Of a stretch of 54,192 nt of DNA, positions 23,196 to 31,511 are shown piece after piece. The notes under the pieces are model-generated. The model saw nothing but the letters and a program-made list of their open reading frames with translations. It did no database searches and was not told the origin of the DNA. Source of the DNA: Actinoplanes palleronii (GTDB taxonomy: Bacteria; Actinomycetota; Actinomycetes; Mycobacteriales; Micromonosporaceae); assembly GCF_016862315.1 (NCBI RefSeq), contig NZ_BOMS01000163.1:1-54192 (forward strand), in the 5' to 3' direction. How positions within the stretch are numbered: position 1 is the first letter of the stretch; every line of letters starts with the position of its first letter. A program made the position numbers and the translations under genes.

Positions 23196-24863
23196 TCAGA
23201 GGGCTCCGGCGGTCGCCATCGCGGCCGGCAGGGTGAGCGTGAACCGGGTGCCGCCGTCGGTCCCGGGCCCGGCAGTGATCGTGCCGCCGTGTGCCTCGAC
23301 GATCGCCTTGCTCACCGCCAGGCCGAGGCCGGTCCCCTTGATGTTGCTCCCGGTGGCGGTGCTGGCCCGGAAGAACCGGTCGAACAACAGTGGGTACTGC
23401 TCGGCTGGCACGCCGATCCCGTTGTCGGTGACCGTCACGACGATCCCGGCGTCGTCATGGCCGGCGGTGACGGTGACGGTGCCGCCCGGCAGGGTGTATT
23501 TCACGGCGTTGGACAGCAGGTTGTCCAGGACCTGCTGCAAGCGACGGGCCTCGCCGGAGATGACCGGCAGCGGCCCGATCTCGGCGGTCAGCGTCAGCTG
23601 CCGGGCGTCGGCGGCACCTCGATGGTTCTGTACGGCCTCGTGGATCAGAGGTCCAGGTGCCACGGGCTCCGGGTGGAGCGTGTTGCGGCCGCCGTCGAGC
23701 TGGGCCAGATCGAGCAGGTCGTCGACCAGATTGGTGAGCCGGCCGCTGGTGCGGTCGATCACGGCCAGGTTCTTGCGGAGCTTGTCGGGCAGTGCCGGGT
23801 CGGCCGCCATCATCTCGGTGTATCCACAGATGACGCCGATCGGGTTGCGCAGTTCGTGGCTGACCACGGCGACGAGGTCGTCTTTCATCCGGTCCAGCTC
23901 GCGCAGCTGACGTACCTGCAGTTGTTCCTGCTGGAGCAGGTGTTCGCGCCGGTCGGCGAGGCGCCGGCGTTCGGTGATGTCGTGCAGGAAGGCGTGGAAG
24001 ACCGGTGCTTCCCGTTCCAGGCACATCTGCATGGTCATCTCGACCGGGAACTCCTGACCGGTGCGGTCGGTCGCGGTCAGCTCCACCCGCCGGCCGGACA
24101 GGCGTGACGTACCGGTGCGCCGCGTCAATTCCAGGCCCGCGAGATGCGCGTCGTGGAAGCGCTCCGGGATCATCAGCGCGGTCGCCGGCCGGCCCACGGC
24201 TTCGGCGGCCGACCAGCCGAACAGCCGCTCGGCTGCTTCGTTCCAGGTGGTGACCTGCCCGTTGCGGTCCATCGACACGAAAGCGTCCTGGGCGGTGTCC
24301 AGCACCGAGCGCATCCGTGCCGAGGACAGCATGAGCTCGCCGTGCGCCGTGTGCAGGGCGATCTCCGACTCGGCGTTGGCCGCCAGGTCCTGCAGGATCT
24401 CCACCTCGGTCTCGGACCACTGCCGGGGCTGGCCGTCGATCGCGCAGAACGAGCCGAGCACCTGCCCGTCCGGCGAACGCAGCGGAAAGCCCGCATAGGC
24501 GATCACGTTGAGGTCGGGAATGGCCAGGTTTCCGCAGAGCCGGCCATCGGCCCGGGCATCGGTGATGACCAGGGGAGCCTGGTCGGTGACGACGTACTGG
24601 CAGAACGAGTGCGACAACGGGGTCTGTCCCCGTGACGCCCAGGGCTCGTCCAGCCCGACCGCGCTGACGAACACCTGGCGATCCGCGTCGACCAGCGAGA
24701 CCAGGGCGACAGGGGCGTTGACCAGACGGGTGGCCAGCCGGGTGAGCCGGTCCAGCGTTGTCGCCGAGTCCGCGTCGAGCAGCCCGGTGGCGCGCAACGC
24801 CTGCAGTCGGACAGGGTCGTCGACCCGGCCCTGCACGCTCAGCTCAGCAATGTTGTCAGCCAT
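23196..24863 (-). CDS. GAF-PAS sensor histidine kinase
   Basis: 555 aa from ATG 24863, with AGGG about 8 nt upstream. Domains in order: GAF about 15-165 (LVSLVDADRQVFVSAVGL, SFCQYVV), PAS about 170-300 (AFVSMDRNGQVTTWNEAAERLFGWS), a short coiled coil, HisKA with the H-box VVSHELRNPIG (His about 335), then HATPase_c with the N-box LLSNAVKYT, G1 DNGIGV and G2 GTGLGLAV. There is no membrane helix, so it is a cytoplasmic kinase, perhaps sensing light, redox or a small ligand through GAF. No response regulator is adjacent, so it is an orphan kinase. Confidence 0.93.
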   Translation of the reverse strand: MADNIAELSVQGRVDDPVRLQALRATGLLDADSATTLDRLTRLATRLVNAPVALVSLVDADRQVFVSAVGLDEPWASRGQTPLSHSFCQYVVTDQAPLVITDARADGRLCGNLAIPDLNVIAYAGFPLRSPDGQVLGSFCAIDGQPRQWSETEVEILQDLAANAESEIALHTAHGELMLSSARMRSVLDTAQDAFVSMDRNGQVTTWNEAAERLFGWSAAEAVGRPATALMIPERFHDAHLAGLELTRRTGTSRLSGRRVELTATDRTGQEFPVEMTMQMCLEREAPVFHAFLHDITERRRLADRREHLLQQEQLQVRQLRELDRMKDDLVAVVSHELRNPIGVICGYTEMMAADPALPDKLRKNLAVIDRTSGRLTNLVDDLLDLAQLDGGRNTLHPEPVAPGPLIHEAVQNHRGAADARQLTLTAEIGPLPVISGEARRLQQVLDNLLSNAVKYTLPGGTVTVTAGHDDAGIVVTVTDNGIGVPAEQYPLLFDRFFRASTATGSNIKGTGLGLAVSKAIVEAHGGTITAGPGTDGGTRFTLTLPAAMATAGAL

Positions 24864-25080
24864 CGCGAATCCCTGATCGACCGGCCACCGCCGCAACTGA
24901 GGAAAACAGGCTCAGTGCCTTGGTGGGGTTCGCGGGACCAGTTGCACGAGTAGATGGTTGGGGTCCTGCGTGCGTTCCCCGGGGCGCCGATAGCTCGCGA
25001 CGTCGGCCGGCGCGGGCTCGAGGGGTCACGCGTGCCGCTCAGCGGTCGCGCCGAGGACGTTCCACGCCTACCGTGGGTGC

Positions 25081-25380
25081 GTGACCGTAGCTCGCAACGT
25101 CGTATGTGCTGGGTGCGGTGGCCCGGTGGTCGTCACCGCCGAGTCGGATCATCCGTGCGGTGTCGTCGTCCAGCACGGCCGTTGCACGGATTGCGGTGTC
25201 ACGCTGCGCCGGCTGTTGGACGATCGGCTCGTACCGATGGCGGACTCCCGAGGGGGGTGGGTCGCAGCGACCGCGGATGCCAGACCTGCGGCTCATCGCA
25301 CAGGCAGCGTGGCGGGTGGCGCTGCGCGGCCCGGGCGTCGACCGGCCAGGCGCACGGACTCCTCGCGACCACGCAACTGA
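25081..25380 (+). CDS. small protein with zinc-ribbon-like N-terminus, 99 aa
   Basis: GTG 25081 lies 6 nt after a TACCGT -10 box (25069-25074), so it is probably leaderless. The first half has VVCAGCGGPVVV and GRCTDCGVTLRRLL, two CxxC knuckles about 27 residues apart that could bind zinc. The second half is Arg/Pro/Ala-rich and may be a non-conserved tail, or the true product may be shorter because of a frame change near 25250. The start is well supported; the function is unknown. Confidence 0.55.
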   Translation: MTVARNVVCAGCGGPVVVTAESDHPCGVVVQHGRCTDCGVTLRRLLDDRLVPMADSRGGWVAATADARPAAHRTGSVAGGAARPGRRPARRTDSSRPRN

Positions 25381-25404
25381 TGAGTGGGATCCCTCGAAGG
25401 TGAT

Positions 25405-25854
25405 GTGAACGACCTGCGCCGCGGATACGTGGCCTGGTACCGGATGGATGACGGTCGGCTCGTTCTTGCCACGTTGGAGACCGGTCGAGCTTACGACGGC
25501 GCGTACCTCGGGGTGAACGCCGCGGCCACGACGCGAGGTTCGCAGGAGTACCGGAGTCTCGCCCTTCCGGTGGAGTTCACCGGGCGATTGCTGATCGGCG
25601 CCGGTTTTACCGACATCGGCCGGCTGCACATGGGTCTTCGTCCTGCCTACGGCTTCGCGCGGGTGTGGGAATTGCGCTTCGATCAGGGCCGCCTCGAGCT
25701 CGCCCATGACCGCACCGCAGACCTCGCCGTGGTGCGTGACCGCCTCGCCGACACCGACCCCGGGCCAGCCCACGGAGAAGAAGCCAAGGACTGGATCCGA
25801 CGGAGTTTCTCGCTCTCGTTCGACTACAGCTGGCCTCGCTCGCCGCAGACCTGA
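25405..25854 (+). CDS. hypothetical protein, 149 aa
   Basis: GTG 25405 has GAAGG 4-5 nt upstream and is preferred to GTG 25384. The product begins VNDLRRGYVAWYRMDDGRLV and continues with beta-rich segments (YLGVNAAATTRGSQEYRSLAL, FTDIGRLHMGLRPAYGFARV) before a charged helical C-terminus. It is soluble and lacks Cys pairs or membrane helices. The family is not recognised. Spacing of 24 bp from the zinc-ribbon-like gene suggests co-transcription. Confidence 0.65.
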   Translation: MNDLRRGYVAWYRMDDGRLVLATLETGRAYDGAYLGVNAAATTRGSQEYRSLALPVEFTGRLLIGAGFTDIGRLHMGLRPAYGFARVWELRFDQGRLELAHDRTADLAVVRDRLADTDPGPAHGEEAKDWIRRSFSLSFDYSWPRSPQT

Positions 25855-26055
25855 TCACGTTCACGGAAGACGCCGGCCATGCGACAGGAGCCGAGCTCAC
25901 CGGTGCCCAGCCGCACCGACCGCTCACCGGCGGGGGAGCTCGTCGACCGGGGAGAGGACCGGCTGGGCGCTGCTCACCCCGTACCCGGGAAGTGGCACGT
26001 CTCGTGGCAGCGACCGCTCGTGGTCGGCGGGCCGCGACCCGCATCGGTGTCGGGG

Positions 26056-26637
26056 TCAGTGCGGACGGCGCCGTCGGTGGTAGGCGTAGGTGGCGGCGGC
26101 GAGGAGCGGCCCCCACAGCAGCAGAGGCAGGTAGCAGAGGGCGAAGACCGTGGCTGACCAGGCGCCCTGCCGGGTGGGGAAGTTCGACGGCGCCGGAGCA
26201 CCGTGCAGCGTGACTCCGCGCAGGATGGTGACGAAGGCGGTGGTCCACAGCACCGTCAGGACCACGGCGGCAACCGTCGCGGGAATGACGGCGGCCAGCG
26301 GCGGCACGGTCCGGCCGCGTAGCCGGGGAATCCAGCGCGGGAATCGTTCGCCCCAAGAGGCGATCAGGCCGACGGCGGTGAACGCCACCAGCTCCGCCAC
26401 GATGGACAGGCAGACGACGTATACCTTCGTGCCGAGGCCACCGCCGTGCAGGAACGCGGCCGGGAGCCGCCAGAGGCCGGACGGCAGCACGACCAACGGC
26501 ACCGCGTACGCGGCGACGGTGGCCCAGCGGGGAACCCCGGCGACAGGGGCGTGCGCGGTCCGCCAGGCGGCACGCAGCCGGCCGGTGTGAGCCGGCGGCG
26601 GGGCCGCGGCGCCGCCCGAACGATCCATCATGGTCAT
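26056..26637 (-). CDS. integral membrane protein, four helices
   Basis: 193 aa from ATG 26637; a TACCGT -10 box (26650-26645 on the minus strand) lies 7 nt upstream, so the mRNA is probably leaderless. The N-terminal 30 residues are Pro/Ala-rich and cytoplasmic. Helices lie at about 40-60 (ATVAAYAVPLVVLPSGLWRL), 70-92, 110-135 (AAVIPATVAAVVLTVLWTTAF) and 160-185 (ATVFALCYLPLLLWGPLLAA). It diverges from a two-component system gene pair, 87 bp away, and may be its target or sensing partner. No family is recognised. Confidence 0.75.
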   Translation of the reverse strand: MTMMDRSGGAAAPPPAHTGRLRAAWRTAHAPVAGVPRWATVAAYAVPLVVLPSGLWRLPAAFLHGGGLGTKVYVVCLSIVAELVAFTAVGLIASWGERFPRWIPRLRGRTVPPLAAVIPATVAAVVLTVLWTTAFVTILRGVTLHGAPAPSNFPTRQGAWSATVFALCYLPLLLWGPLLAAATYAYHRRRRPH

Positions 26638-26724
26638 GCCGACGACGGTAGGAACGGCCGGACCGGGTCACCTCCCCCTGGCGAGGGAGTGCGCCGGGCG
26701 GGGCGTGGGCTAGCGTCGGTCGTC

Positions 26725-27780
26725 GTGAAGCGCCATGTGTTCCGAGCCGTGCGGGCGGTGCTCTACCAGCTGCTGGGTGCCGCGCTGCTGACACCGGCGG
26801 CGGTGGCGCTCGGTCTGCCGATCCTGGTCGAGCCGACTCCGCAGCGCGTGCTGGTGTGGTGGGCGGCGTGCCTGCCGGCCGCGGTGCTCCTCGCCGTGAC
26901 ACCGCTGATCCGGCGGCTCGAGGTGGTCGCGCTGTCCGACCTGCTCGGCGTCGACGTGCCCGACCGGGTGGACCGCGTCTACCTGGCTGTCCTGACCACC
27001 CTGCACCTGTACGGGGGCGCCACGCTCAGCGCGGGTCTGGTGGCGTTGTCGCCCGAACTCGTCCGCGCAGCCGGGCTGTGGCGGGGCGCGCCGGGCGATT
27101 CGGCCGAGGTGCTCCTGGCCGCCGTCGCGGTCCTGGCCGCGACGGTCGGCGCGGGACTCGGCCAGCGTTGGGCGGCGCGCCGGTTGCTACGCGCCGAGCC
27201 GTCCCGCCTGGTCGACCAGCTCGGCCGCCGCCAGGCGCTCGCCATGGAGCTGCACGACTCGGTCGGCCACGCGCTCAGTGTCGTCCTGGTGCAGGCCATG
27301 GCCGCTCAGGCGGCGCTGCAGCGGCCCGAACCTGCCCTTGCCATGGAGTCCCTCGAGCATCTGACGGCAACCGCCCGGCATGCCCAGGAGGAACTCGACG
27401 TGCTGCTCAGCGTGCTCGACGACGACGTCACCACCCGGACGCCGACGCTGGATGCACTCGACACGCTCACGGGCGGCCTCGACGTGCACGCCAGCGTCGG
27501 CGACGTGGACGGGGTCTCGGTCGCCACGTCGCGGGCGGCCTTCGCGATCGCCCGGGAAGCGCTCACCAACGCGCTGCGGCACGGGCACGGCCCGGTGACC
27601 CTCGACCTCGCCGTCCGCACCGACCTGGTGCTGACCGTGCGGAACGCGGCCGACGGCCCGGCCGGTGGACCGGGCCGCGGCCTGACCGGGATGCGCCTGC
27701 GCGCCCGCCTGGCCGGCGGTACCTGCACCTGGCAGCGGGTGGACGCGACGTGGCAGGTCCAGGCGAGGCTGCCGCGGTGA
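26725..27780 (+). CDS. NarL-type (HisKA_3) membrane sensor histidine kinase
   Basis: 351 aa from GTG 26725, 8 nt after a TAGCGT -10 box (26711-26716), so leaderless. The open frame extends far upstream but overlaps the divergent gene and is not coding. Four membrane helices occupy about residues 8-145. The HisKA_3 phospho-acceptor is MELHDSVGHALSVVLVQ (His about 177), followed by an ATPase domain with FAIAREALTNALRHG (N-box) and a GRGLTGMRLRARLAGG G-box. It forms a two-component system with the response regulator, overlapping by GTGA. The signal is unknown. Confidence 0.92.
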   Translation: MKRHVFRAVRAVLYQLLGAALLTPAAVALGLPILVEPTPQRVLVWWAACLPAAVLLAVTPLIRRLEVVALSDLLGVDVPDRVDRVYLAVLTTLHLYGGATLSAGLVALSPELVRAAGLWRGAPGDSAEVLLAAVAVLAATVGAGLGQRWAARRLLRAEPSRLVDQLGRRQALAMELHDSVGHALSVVLVQAMAAQAALQRPEPALAMESLEHLTATARHAQEELDVLLSVLDDDVTTRTPTLDALDTLTGGLDVHASVGDVDGVSVATSRAAFAIAREALTNALRHGHGPVTLDLAVRTDLVLTVRNAADGPAGGPGRGLTGMRLRARLAGGTCTWQRVDATWQVQARLPR

Positions 27781-28415
27781 TCCGCGTGGTGCTGGCCGAC
27801 GACGAGAAGCTCATCCGTACGGGATGGGCCACCATCCTGTCCCTGCACGACGACATCGAGGTGGTGGGCGCCGCGGCCGACGGACACGAAGCCGTCGAGG
27901 CCGGCGCCGGCGCGGACGTGGTGCTGATGGACGTGCGCATGCCGGGCATGGACGGCCTGACCGCCACCCGGGAACTCGCCCGCCGCGCCCCGGCGACCCG
28001 GGTGATCGTGGTGACCACCTTCGAGAACGACCACCTGGTCTGGGGTGCGCTCCGCGCCGGTGCCGCCGGCTACGTGCTCAAACGCGCCCCCGCGGGAGAA
28101 CTGGTCGACGCCATCCGGATGGTGCACACCCGCGACGCGGTGCTGTTTCCGGACGCGCTGCGCCGAATCGCGGCCCCACACGCCGGCCCGGCCCGATCCA
28201 GCACGATGGCCGGGCTGACCCCGCGCGAACTGGACGTCCTACGCCACATCACGCTCGGGCAGAACAACACGGAGATCGCCGCCGCCCTGCACGTCACCAG
28301 AGAAACCGTCAAAACGCATGTGGGCAACGTCCTGGACAAGCTCGGCGCCCGCGACCGTACCCAGGCGGCGGTTCTCGCCTACGAACTCGGCATCGTCTTC
28401 CCGGGCACCCGCTGA
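27777..28415 (+). CDS. NarL/LuxR-type response regulator
   Basis: 212 aa from GTG 27777, overlapping the kinase stop by 4 bp. The receiver domain has the acidic pair VVLADDEKLIRTG, the phospho-acceptor in VVLMDVRMPGMDG (Asp52) and the conserved Lys in GYVLKRAPAGELVDAI. The C-terminal LuxR-type HTH is LTPRELDVLRHITLGQNNTEIA, with the recognition helix VTRETVKTHVGNVLDKL (residues about 145-205). It is phosphorylated by the upstream kinase and should bind promoters as a dimer; the divergent membrane protein gene is a candidate target. Confidence 0.95.
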   Translation: MIRVVLADDEKLIRTGWATILSLHDDIEVVGAAADGHEAVEAGAGADVVLMDVRMPGMDGLTATRELARRAPATRVIVVTTFENDHLVWGALRAGAAGYVLKRAPAGELVDAIRMVHTRDAVLFPDALRRIAAPHAGPARSSTMAGLTPRELDVLRHITLGQNNTEIAAALHVTRETVKTHVGNVLDKLGARDRTQAAVLAYELGIVFPGTR

Positions 28416-28538
28416 GCCCGGTGCCGGGCCGGCGAACGGGAGCCGGATGTTCGTGAGAACGAGCGCCACTTGTTGACCATGGCCGGAGCGCGGTTGAGGT
28501 CGCAACATGGTTGTTCAGTGACGCTCTACAGGCGCAGA

Positions 28539-28934
28539 TCAGGACGCTTGCTCGCTGCGGCGGGTCCTGAATGCCGTCGTTGAGGGAAGGACCGCGGCCG
28601 TTTCCTGAGAGTCGATGACGGCCTCGCTGTGTTGTGCGGACCAGTCGGTCAGGACCCGGATCGGCTCGATCAGGGTGCTACCCAGCTCCGTCAGGCGATA
28701 TCCGGCTTGCGGTCGTGTCTCGCTGGCGACGAGACCATAGCTTTGCAAGCGGCGCAGCGTCTGGGTGAGCACCTTGCGGGAGACGCCATGGATCACGTCG
28801 GCGATCTCGCCGTGACGCAGCGGACCCTGGCTGAGTGACCAGACGACCGGTACCGCCCACTTGTCGCTGAGAATCTCGACGGCGAGCCGGGCCGGGCAGT
28901 CCGACACGAAGCCGCTGGGTGCGCATCCGTACAT
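28539..28934 (-). CDS. HxlR-family transcriptional regulator (second copy)
   Basis: 131 aa from ATG 28934; a TAACGT -10 box (28946-28941 on the minus strand) lies 6 nt upstream, so leaderless. The winged helix is clear: CPARLAVEILSDKWAVPVVW, then LRHGEIADVIHGVSRKVLTQTLR and the wing RPQAGYRLTELG. Cys4 (MYGCAPSG) or Cys13 (SDCPARL) could be the redox sensor. It is divergent from another NmrA-like oxidoreductase, repeating the gene layout at 19.2-20.6 kb. It likely represses both genes through the dyad at 28943-28958. Confidence 0.9.
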   Translation of the reverse strand: MYGCAPSGFVSDCPARLAVEILSDKWAVPVVWSLSQGPLRHGEIADVIHGVSRKVLTQTLRRLQSYGLVASETRPQAGYRLTELGSTLIEPIRVLTDWSAQHSEAVIDSQETAAVLPSTTAFRTRRSEQAS

Positions 28935-28942
28935 CGCTCGAC

Positions 28943-28958
28943 GTTACCAACAGGTACC
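28943..28958. promoter_or_regulatory. putative HxlR operator between divergent leaderless promoters
   Basis: GTTACC-AACA-GGTACC is a near-perfect dyad in the 48-bp divergent gap. It overlaps the -10 box of the HxlR gene (TAACGT on the minus strand, 28946-28941) and lies just upstream of the -10 of the NmrA-like gene (TAACTT, 28970-28975). One bound dimer could block both promoters. Confidence 0.6.
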
Positions 28959-28982
28959 GGGCGCCCTTCTAACTTGGTCGTC

Positions 28983-29951
28983 ATGCGATCTTCGAACTCC
29001 GCACGCACGGTTCTGGTGGTCGGTGGTACCGGCGCGATGGGCAGCAGCGTGGTGCGCCGCCTGCTGGCAACCTCCGACGATCTGCTCGTCGTCCCCACCC
29101 GCGATCCCGCGTCGCCGCGGGCGGCACGGTTGGCCGAACTCGGCGCCGGCCGGGTCACCCTGGTTTCCGGCGCCTTGGACGCGGCCGCGATGCGCGGCGT
29201 CGACCGTGTCTTCGCCAACACCAATTTCTTCGCCGCTGCCGATGTGCTGACCGAGTACCGGCAGGGGGTTGACCTGCTCGAGGCGGCACGCGCGGCGGGC
29301 GTGGACCGCTTCATCTGGTCGTCGCTGGACGCGGCGGCCACGCTGACCGGGGGAACGATTCCGGTTCCTCACTACGATGCGAAGGCGGCTGTCGCTGCCC
29401 ACATCAATCTCATGCGGGCACACGAGATGATGCGTCAGGACGAGGACGGCTGGTACACGGAGCACGTGTCGGTGCTCGTCACGGCACCGTACTTCGAGAA
29501 TCTGTATCTGCTCGCGCCGCAGGAGGGACCGCTGCCCGACGGCCGCGACGGCCTGTTGTTCTCGCTCGCCCTCGGCGACGGCACCTGGCCGCTGATCGCG
29601 TTGGACGACATCGCGTGGTTCGTCAGCCACATGTTCGATTCCTGGCAGGGCTGGGGCGAGCGGGACCTTGCCGTGGTGGGCGACAGTCTCACCGGGCAGC
29701 AGATTGCGTCCGTCTTCGAACGCGTCACCGGAGTTCCCTCGGCCTACCAGCCGTTGCCACTCACCACCCTGCGTGACGCCATCCCCGGGATCGGCCATGA
29801 CTTCGCGGCCATGTTCCGGTTCTTTCAGAGTCGCAACATCGCCGTCTGCGACCGCGACATCGAGGCTCTGCGAAAGCTGCACCCGCAGCTGCTGACGTGG
29901 GATGCCTGGCTGCGCGCGACGAACTGGGACGGTAGGCAGAAGAACTGGTAG
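28983..29951 (+). CDS. NmrA-family NAD(P)-binding oxidoreductase
   Basis: 322 aa from ATG 28983, 7 nt after the TAACTT -10 box, so leaderless. It opens with the Rossmann motif VLVVGGTGAMGSSVVRRLLA, then VPTRDPASPRAA, which suggests NADP preference. It continues with a VSGALDAAAMRGVDRVFANT strand, a YWSSLD-like segment (RFIWSSLDAAATLTGG), and HYDAKAAVAAHI, the position of the SDR Tyr/Lys pair, here modified as in NmrA-like proteins. Enzymatic or redox-sensing function cannot be separated from sequence. It is controlled, most likely, by the divergent HxlR regulator. Confidence 0.88.
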   Translation: MRSSNSARTVLVVGGTGAMGSSVVRRLLATSDDLLVVPTRDPASPRAARLAELGAGRVTLVSGALDAAAMRGVDRVFANTNFFAAADVLTEYRQGVDLLEAARAAGVDRFIWSSLDAAATLTGGTIPVPHYDAKAAVAAHINLMRAHEMMRQDEDGWYTEHVSVLVTAPYFENLYLLAPQEGPLPDGRDGLLFSLALGDGTWPLIALDDIAWFVSHMFDSWQGWGERDLAVVGDSLTGQQIASVFERVTGVPSAYQPLPLTTLRDAIPGIGHDFAAMFRFFQSRNIAVCDRDIEALRKLHPQLLTWDAWLRATNWDGRQKNW

Positions 29952-30254
29952 ACGTGGCCAACACGTCGATTCCGGCACGGCGGCTCTTCGAAGGCGAGGG
30001 CCGTCGACACCCTCGAGCCGGACACCGGCGGGCGCCGCTATCAGGTGCATCGTGCCATCGGGCTGCGGACGCCGTTGCCGCCGCAGTCGATGGACCTCGT
30101 CGTGGTCACCTCCCGGCTGGACGGGCTGCGGGACCGCTGGGGTGATCGTCTCCTGGCCGAGGCGCACCGCATCGGGCGTCGCGTGATCGTCACGCCGGCG
30201 GCCGGCCCGAGCGCGGCGCCCGACCCCGCACCGGCACTACCATCGCAGCGGTGA
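29952..30254 (+). pseudogene. C-terminal gene fragment coupled to the NUDIX gene
   Basis: The frame following the NmrA stop is open to TGA 30252-30254 and reads AVDTLEPDTGGRRYQVHRAI, then MDLVVVTSRLDGLRDRWGDR and RRVIVTPAAGP. The composition is that of a real protein, but no start codon with a ribosome binding site is visible; GTG 30042 is the best in-frame candidate. It is most likely the 3' remnant of a gene truncated on fusion with the NmrA gene end. Its stop overlaps the GTG of the NUDIX gene (GTGA). Confidence 0.45.
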
Positions 30255-30670
30255 CCGAGCAGAGCCGATCAACGCTGATTGACAAGATCGCCTGGATCCA
30301 CCTGACCGGCGGCCGGGTCCTGAGCACCCGATCCGCCGGCAAACAGGTCTACTACCTTCCCGGCGGTAAGCGGGAGGCCGGCGAGTCCGACCTGGACACG
30401 CTGGTCCGCGAGATCCGCGAGGAGCTCACCGTGCGGATCGACGCGGCGAGCGCGACGCATCTGGGCACCTTCGAGGCGCAGGCCGAAGGGCACGCCGCGG
30501 GCATCACCGTACGGATGACCTGCTACACCGCCGATTACGCCGGTGAACTGGCCGCGTCGAGCGAGATCGCGGAGCTCGTCTGGCTGACGCTGCGGGACCG
30601 GGACCGGGTGTCACCCGTTGACAAGATCATCTTTGCTCATCTGCATCACGCGGGCCTGCTGCGGGACTGA
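30251..30670 (+). CDS. NUDIX hydrolase
   Basis: 139 aa from GTG 30251. A TACCAT -10 box at 30238-30243 stands 7 nt upstream, so it can be made from its own leaderless mRNA even though the upstream fragment overlaps it. The Nudix box is LPGGKREAGESDLDTLVREI followed by REELTV, fitting GX5EX7REUXEEXGU with Thr in place of the late Gly. The catalytic Glu residues are present. It should hydrolyse a nucleoside diphosphate linked to another moiety in the cytoplasm; the specificity cannot be read from the sequence. Confidence 0.92.
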   Translation: MTEQSRSTLIDKIAWIHLTGGRVLSTRSAGKQVYYLPGGKREAGESDLDTLVREIREELTVRIDAASATHLGTFEAQAEGHAAGITVRMTCYTADYAGELAASSEIAELVWLTLRDRDRVSPVDKIIFAHLHHAGLLRD

Positions 30671-31112
30671 CCCGAACTTTCCGCCCGCCTGCCGGGAGCC
30701 GGCAGGTTGTGGGCGTCGGAGTTCACGCCCCGGAAATTGATCCAGAAGCGCAAGTTGTGGCCGCTGAGCTGAGCCCGTGTGACGGTCGTCGACGGGGAGC
30801 CGTGGCAACCGTTCGACGCCACCGACTTCACGGCCGTGTAGACGTTGAAGCCGTAGTTGTTGTCGAACGCCGAGAGCAGATACTTGCCGTCCTCGCCGTG
30901 CGTCTGCCCGACCACGGCCGCCGCCCCGCTGCACGAGGTTCCGCTGAACGCGGCGATCTCGGCGTAGTACGCGTTCCCGGTCGAGTAGCGCAACGAGATG
31001 CTGCCCCTGCTGCAGCTGGCGGCCTGGCCGGCGACGCGACCGCCACCATGGAGCCGGTGACGACGGCGATCCCGGCCAGTGCCTTGAGCGTCCTCGCGAG
31101 GTGTGACCTCAT
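30646..31112 (-). pseudogene. secreted protein gene with a frameshift at the signal peptide junction
   Basis: ATG 31112 has AAAGGGAG 6-8 nt upstream and opens MRSHLARTLKALAGIAVVTG followed by a hydrophobic stretch ending VAVASPA, a good Sec signal peptide. The following sequence in that frame is nonsense, but one base away (near 31020-31030) reads GQAASCSRGSISLRYSTGNA, then AYYAEIAAFSGTSCSGAAAV and an aromatic-rich mature domain ending at 30646. A single-base loss in the GGCCGGCC tract explains it. It is either a pseudogene or a sequencing error. The 3' end overlaps the convergent NUDIX gene by 25 bp. Confidence 0.6.
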
Positions 31113-31179
31113 CAGTTTCTCCCTTTCGCAATGGTGGATGACACGCATCGACGGCGTGGTCCGCCGGGACGGAGCGGAG

Positions 31180-31370
31180 TCAGTCCCGGGTCCGGCCACG
31201 CAGCCATGGCGGTACGGACGGCTCCCGCCGGGCCTCGTGCCCGAACGCCGTGGCGAGTTCCCGCACGCTCGGGTACCGGTACAGGTCCACCAGGGCATCG
31301 TCAGACCGGCCGCGCGCAGATCGGCGACCACGGCGGCGAGCATCTCCGGTTCACCGATCGTGAACCTCAT
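31180..31370 (-). pseudogene. short frameshifted gene
   Basis: ATG 31370 reads MRFTIGEPEMLAAVVADLRA and then loses sense. After a +1 change near 31300 the frame continues DALVDLYRYPSVRELATAFG to an RGRTRD end and stop at 31180. Both halves have normal amino acid composition, and joined they would make about 63 residues. The start codon overlaps the ATG of a plus-strand fragment (CATG at 31368-31371), which is unlikely for two functional genes. I do not recognise the family. Confidence 0.4.
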
Positions 31371-31485
31371 GGAGGATCAGCAGGCGCCGCGGGCGAAGTT
31401 CGTCACGCTCTGTGGTTCGACCAGGTTCGAGGCTGATTTCGCCGAGGTCAACCAGCGGCTCGGGCGGGATTACTCGCAGCGGTGA
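31369..31485 (+). pseudogene. N-terminal fragment of a nucleoside 2-deoxyribosyltransferase-like protein
   Basis: The frame from ATG 31369 gives MEDQQAPRAKFVTLCGSTRF, then EADFAEVNQRLGRD and a stop at 31483-31485. The VTLCGSTRF motif with the following acidic helix is the nucleotide-binding start of proteins in the nucleoside deoxyribosyltransferase / DUF4406 group, which are normally 100-150 residues. Only about 38 residues remain here. It lacks a ribosome binding site and is judged a truncated relic. Confidence 0.5.
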
Positions 31486-31511
31486 AGCAGCGGTGAACCC
31501 TGCTGTGCCGG

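Noticed and set aside
26446..26724. Upstream extension of the histidine kinase frame
   Set aside because: It overlaps the divergent membrane protein gene antisense, and a leaderless promoter places the start at GTG 26725.
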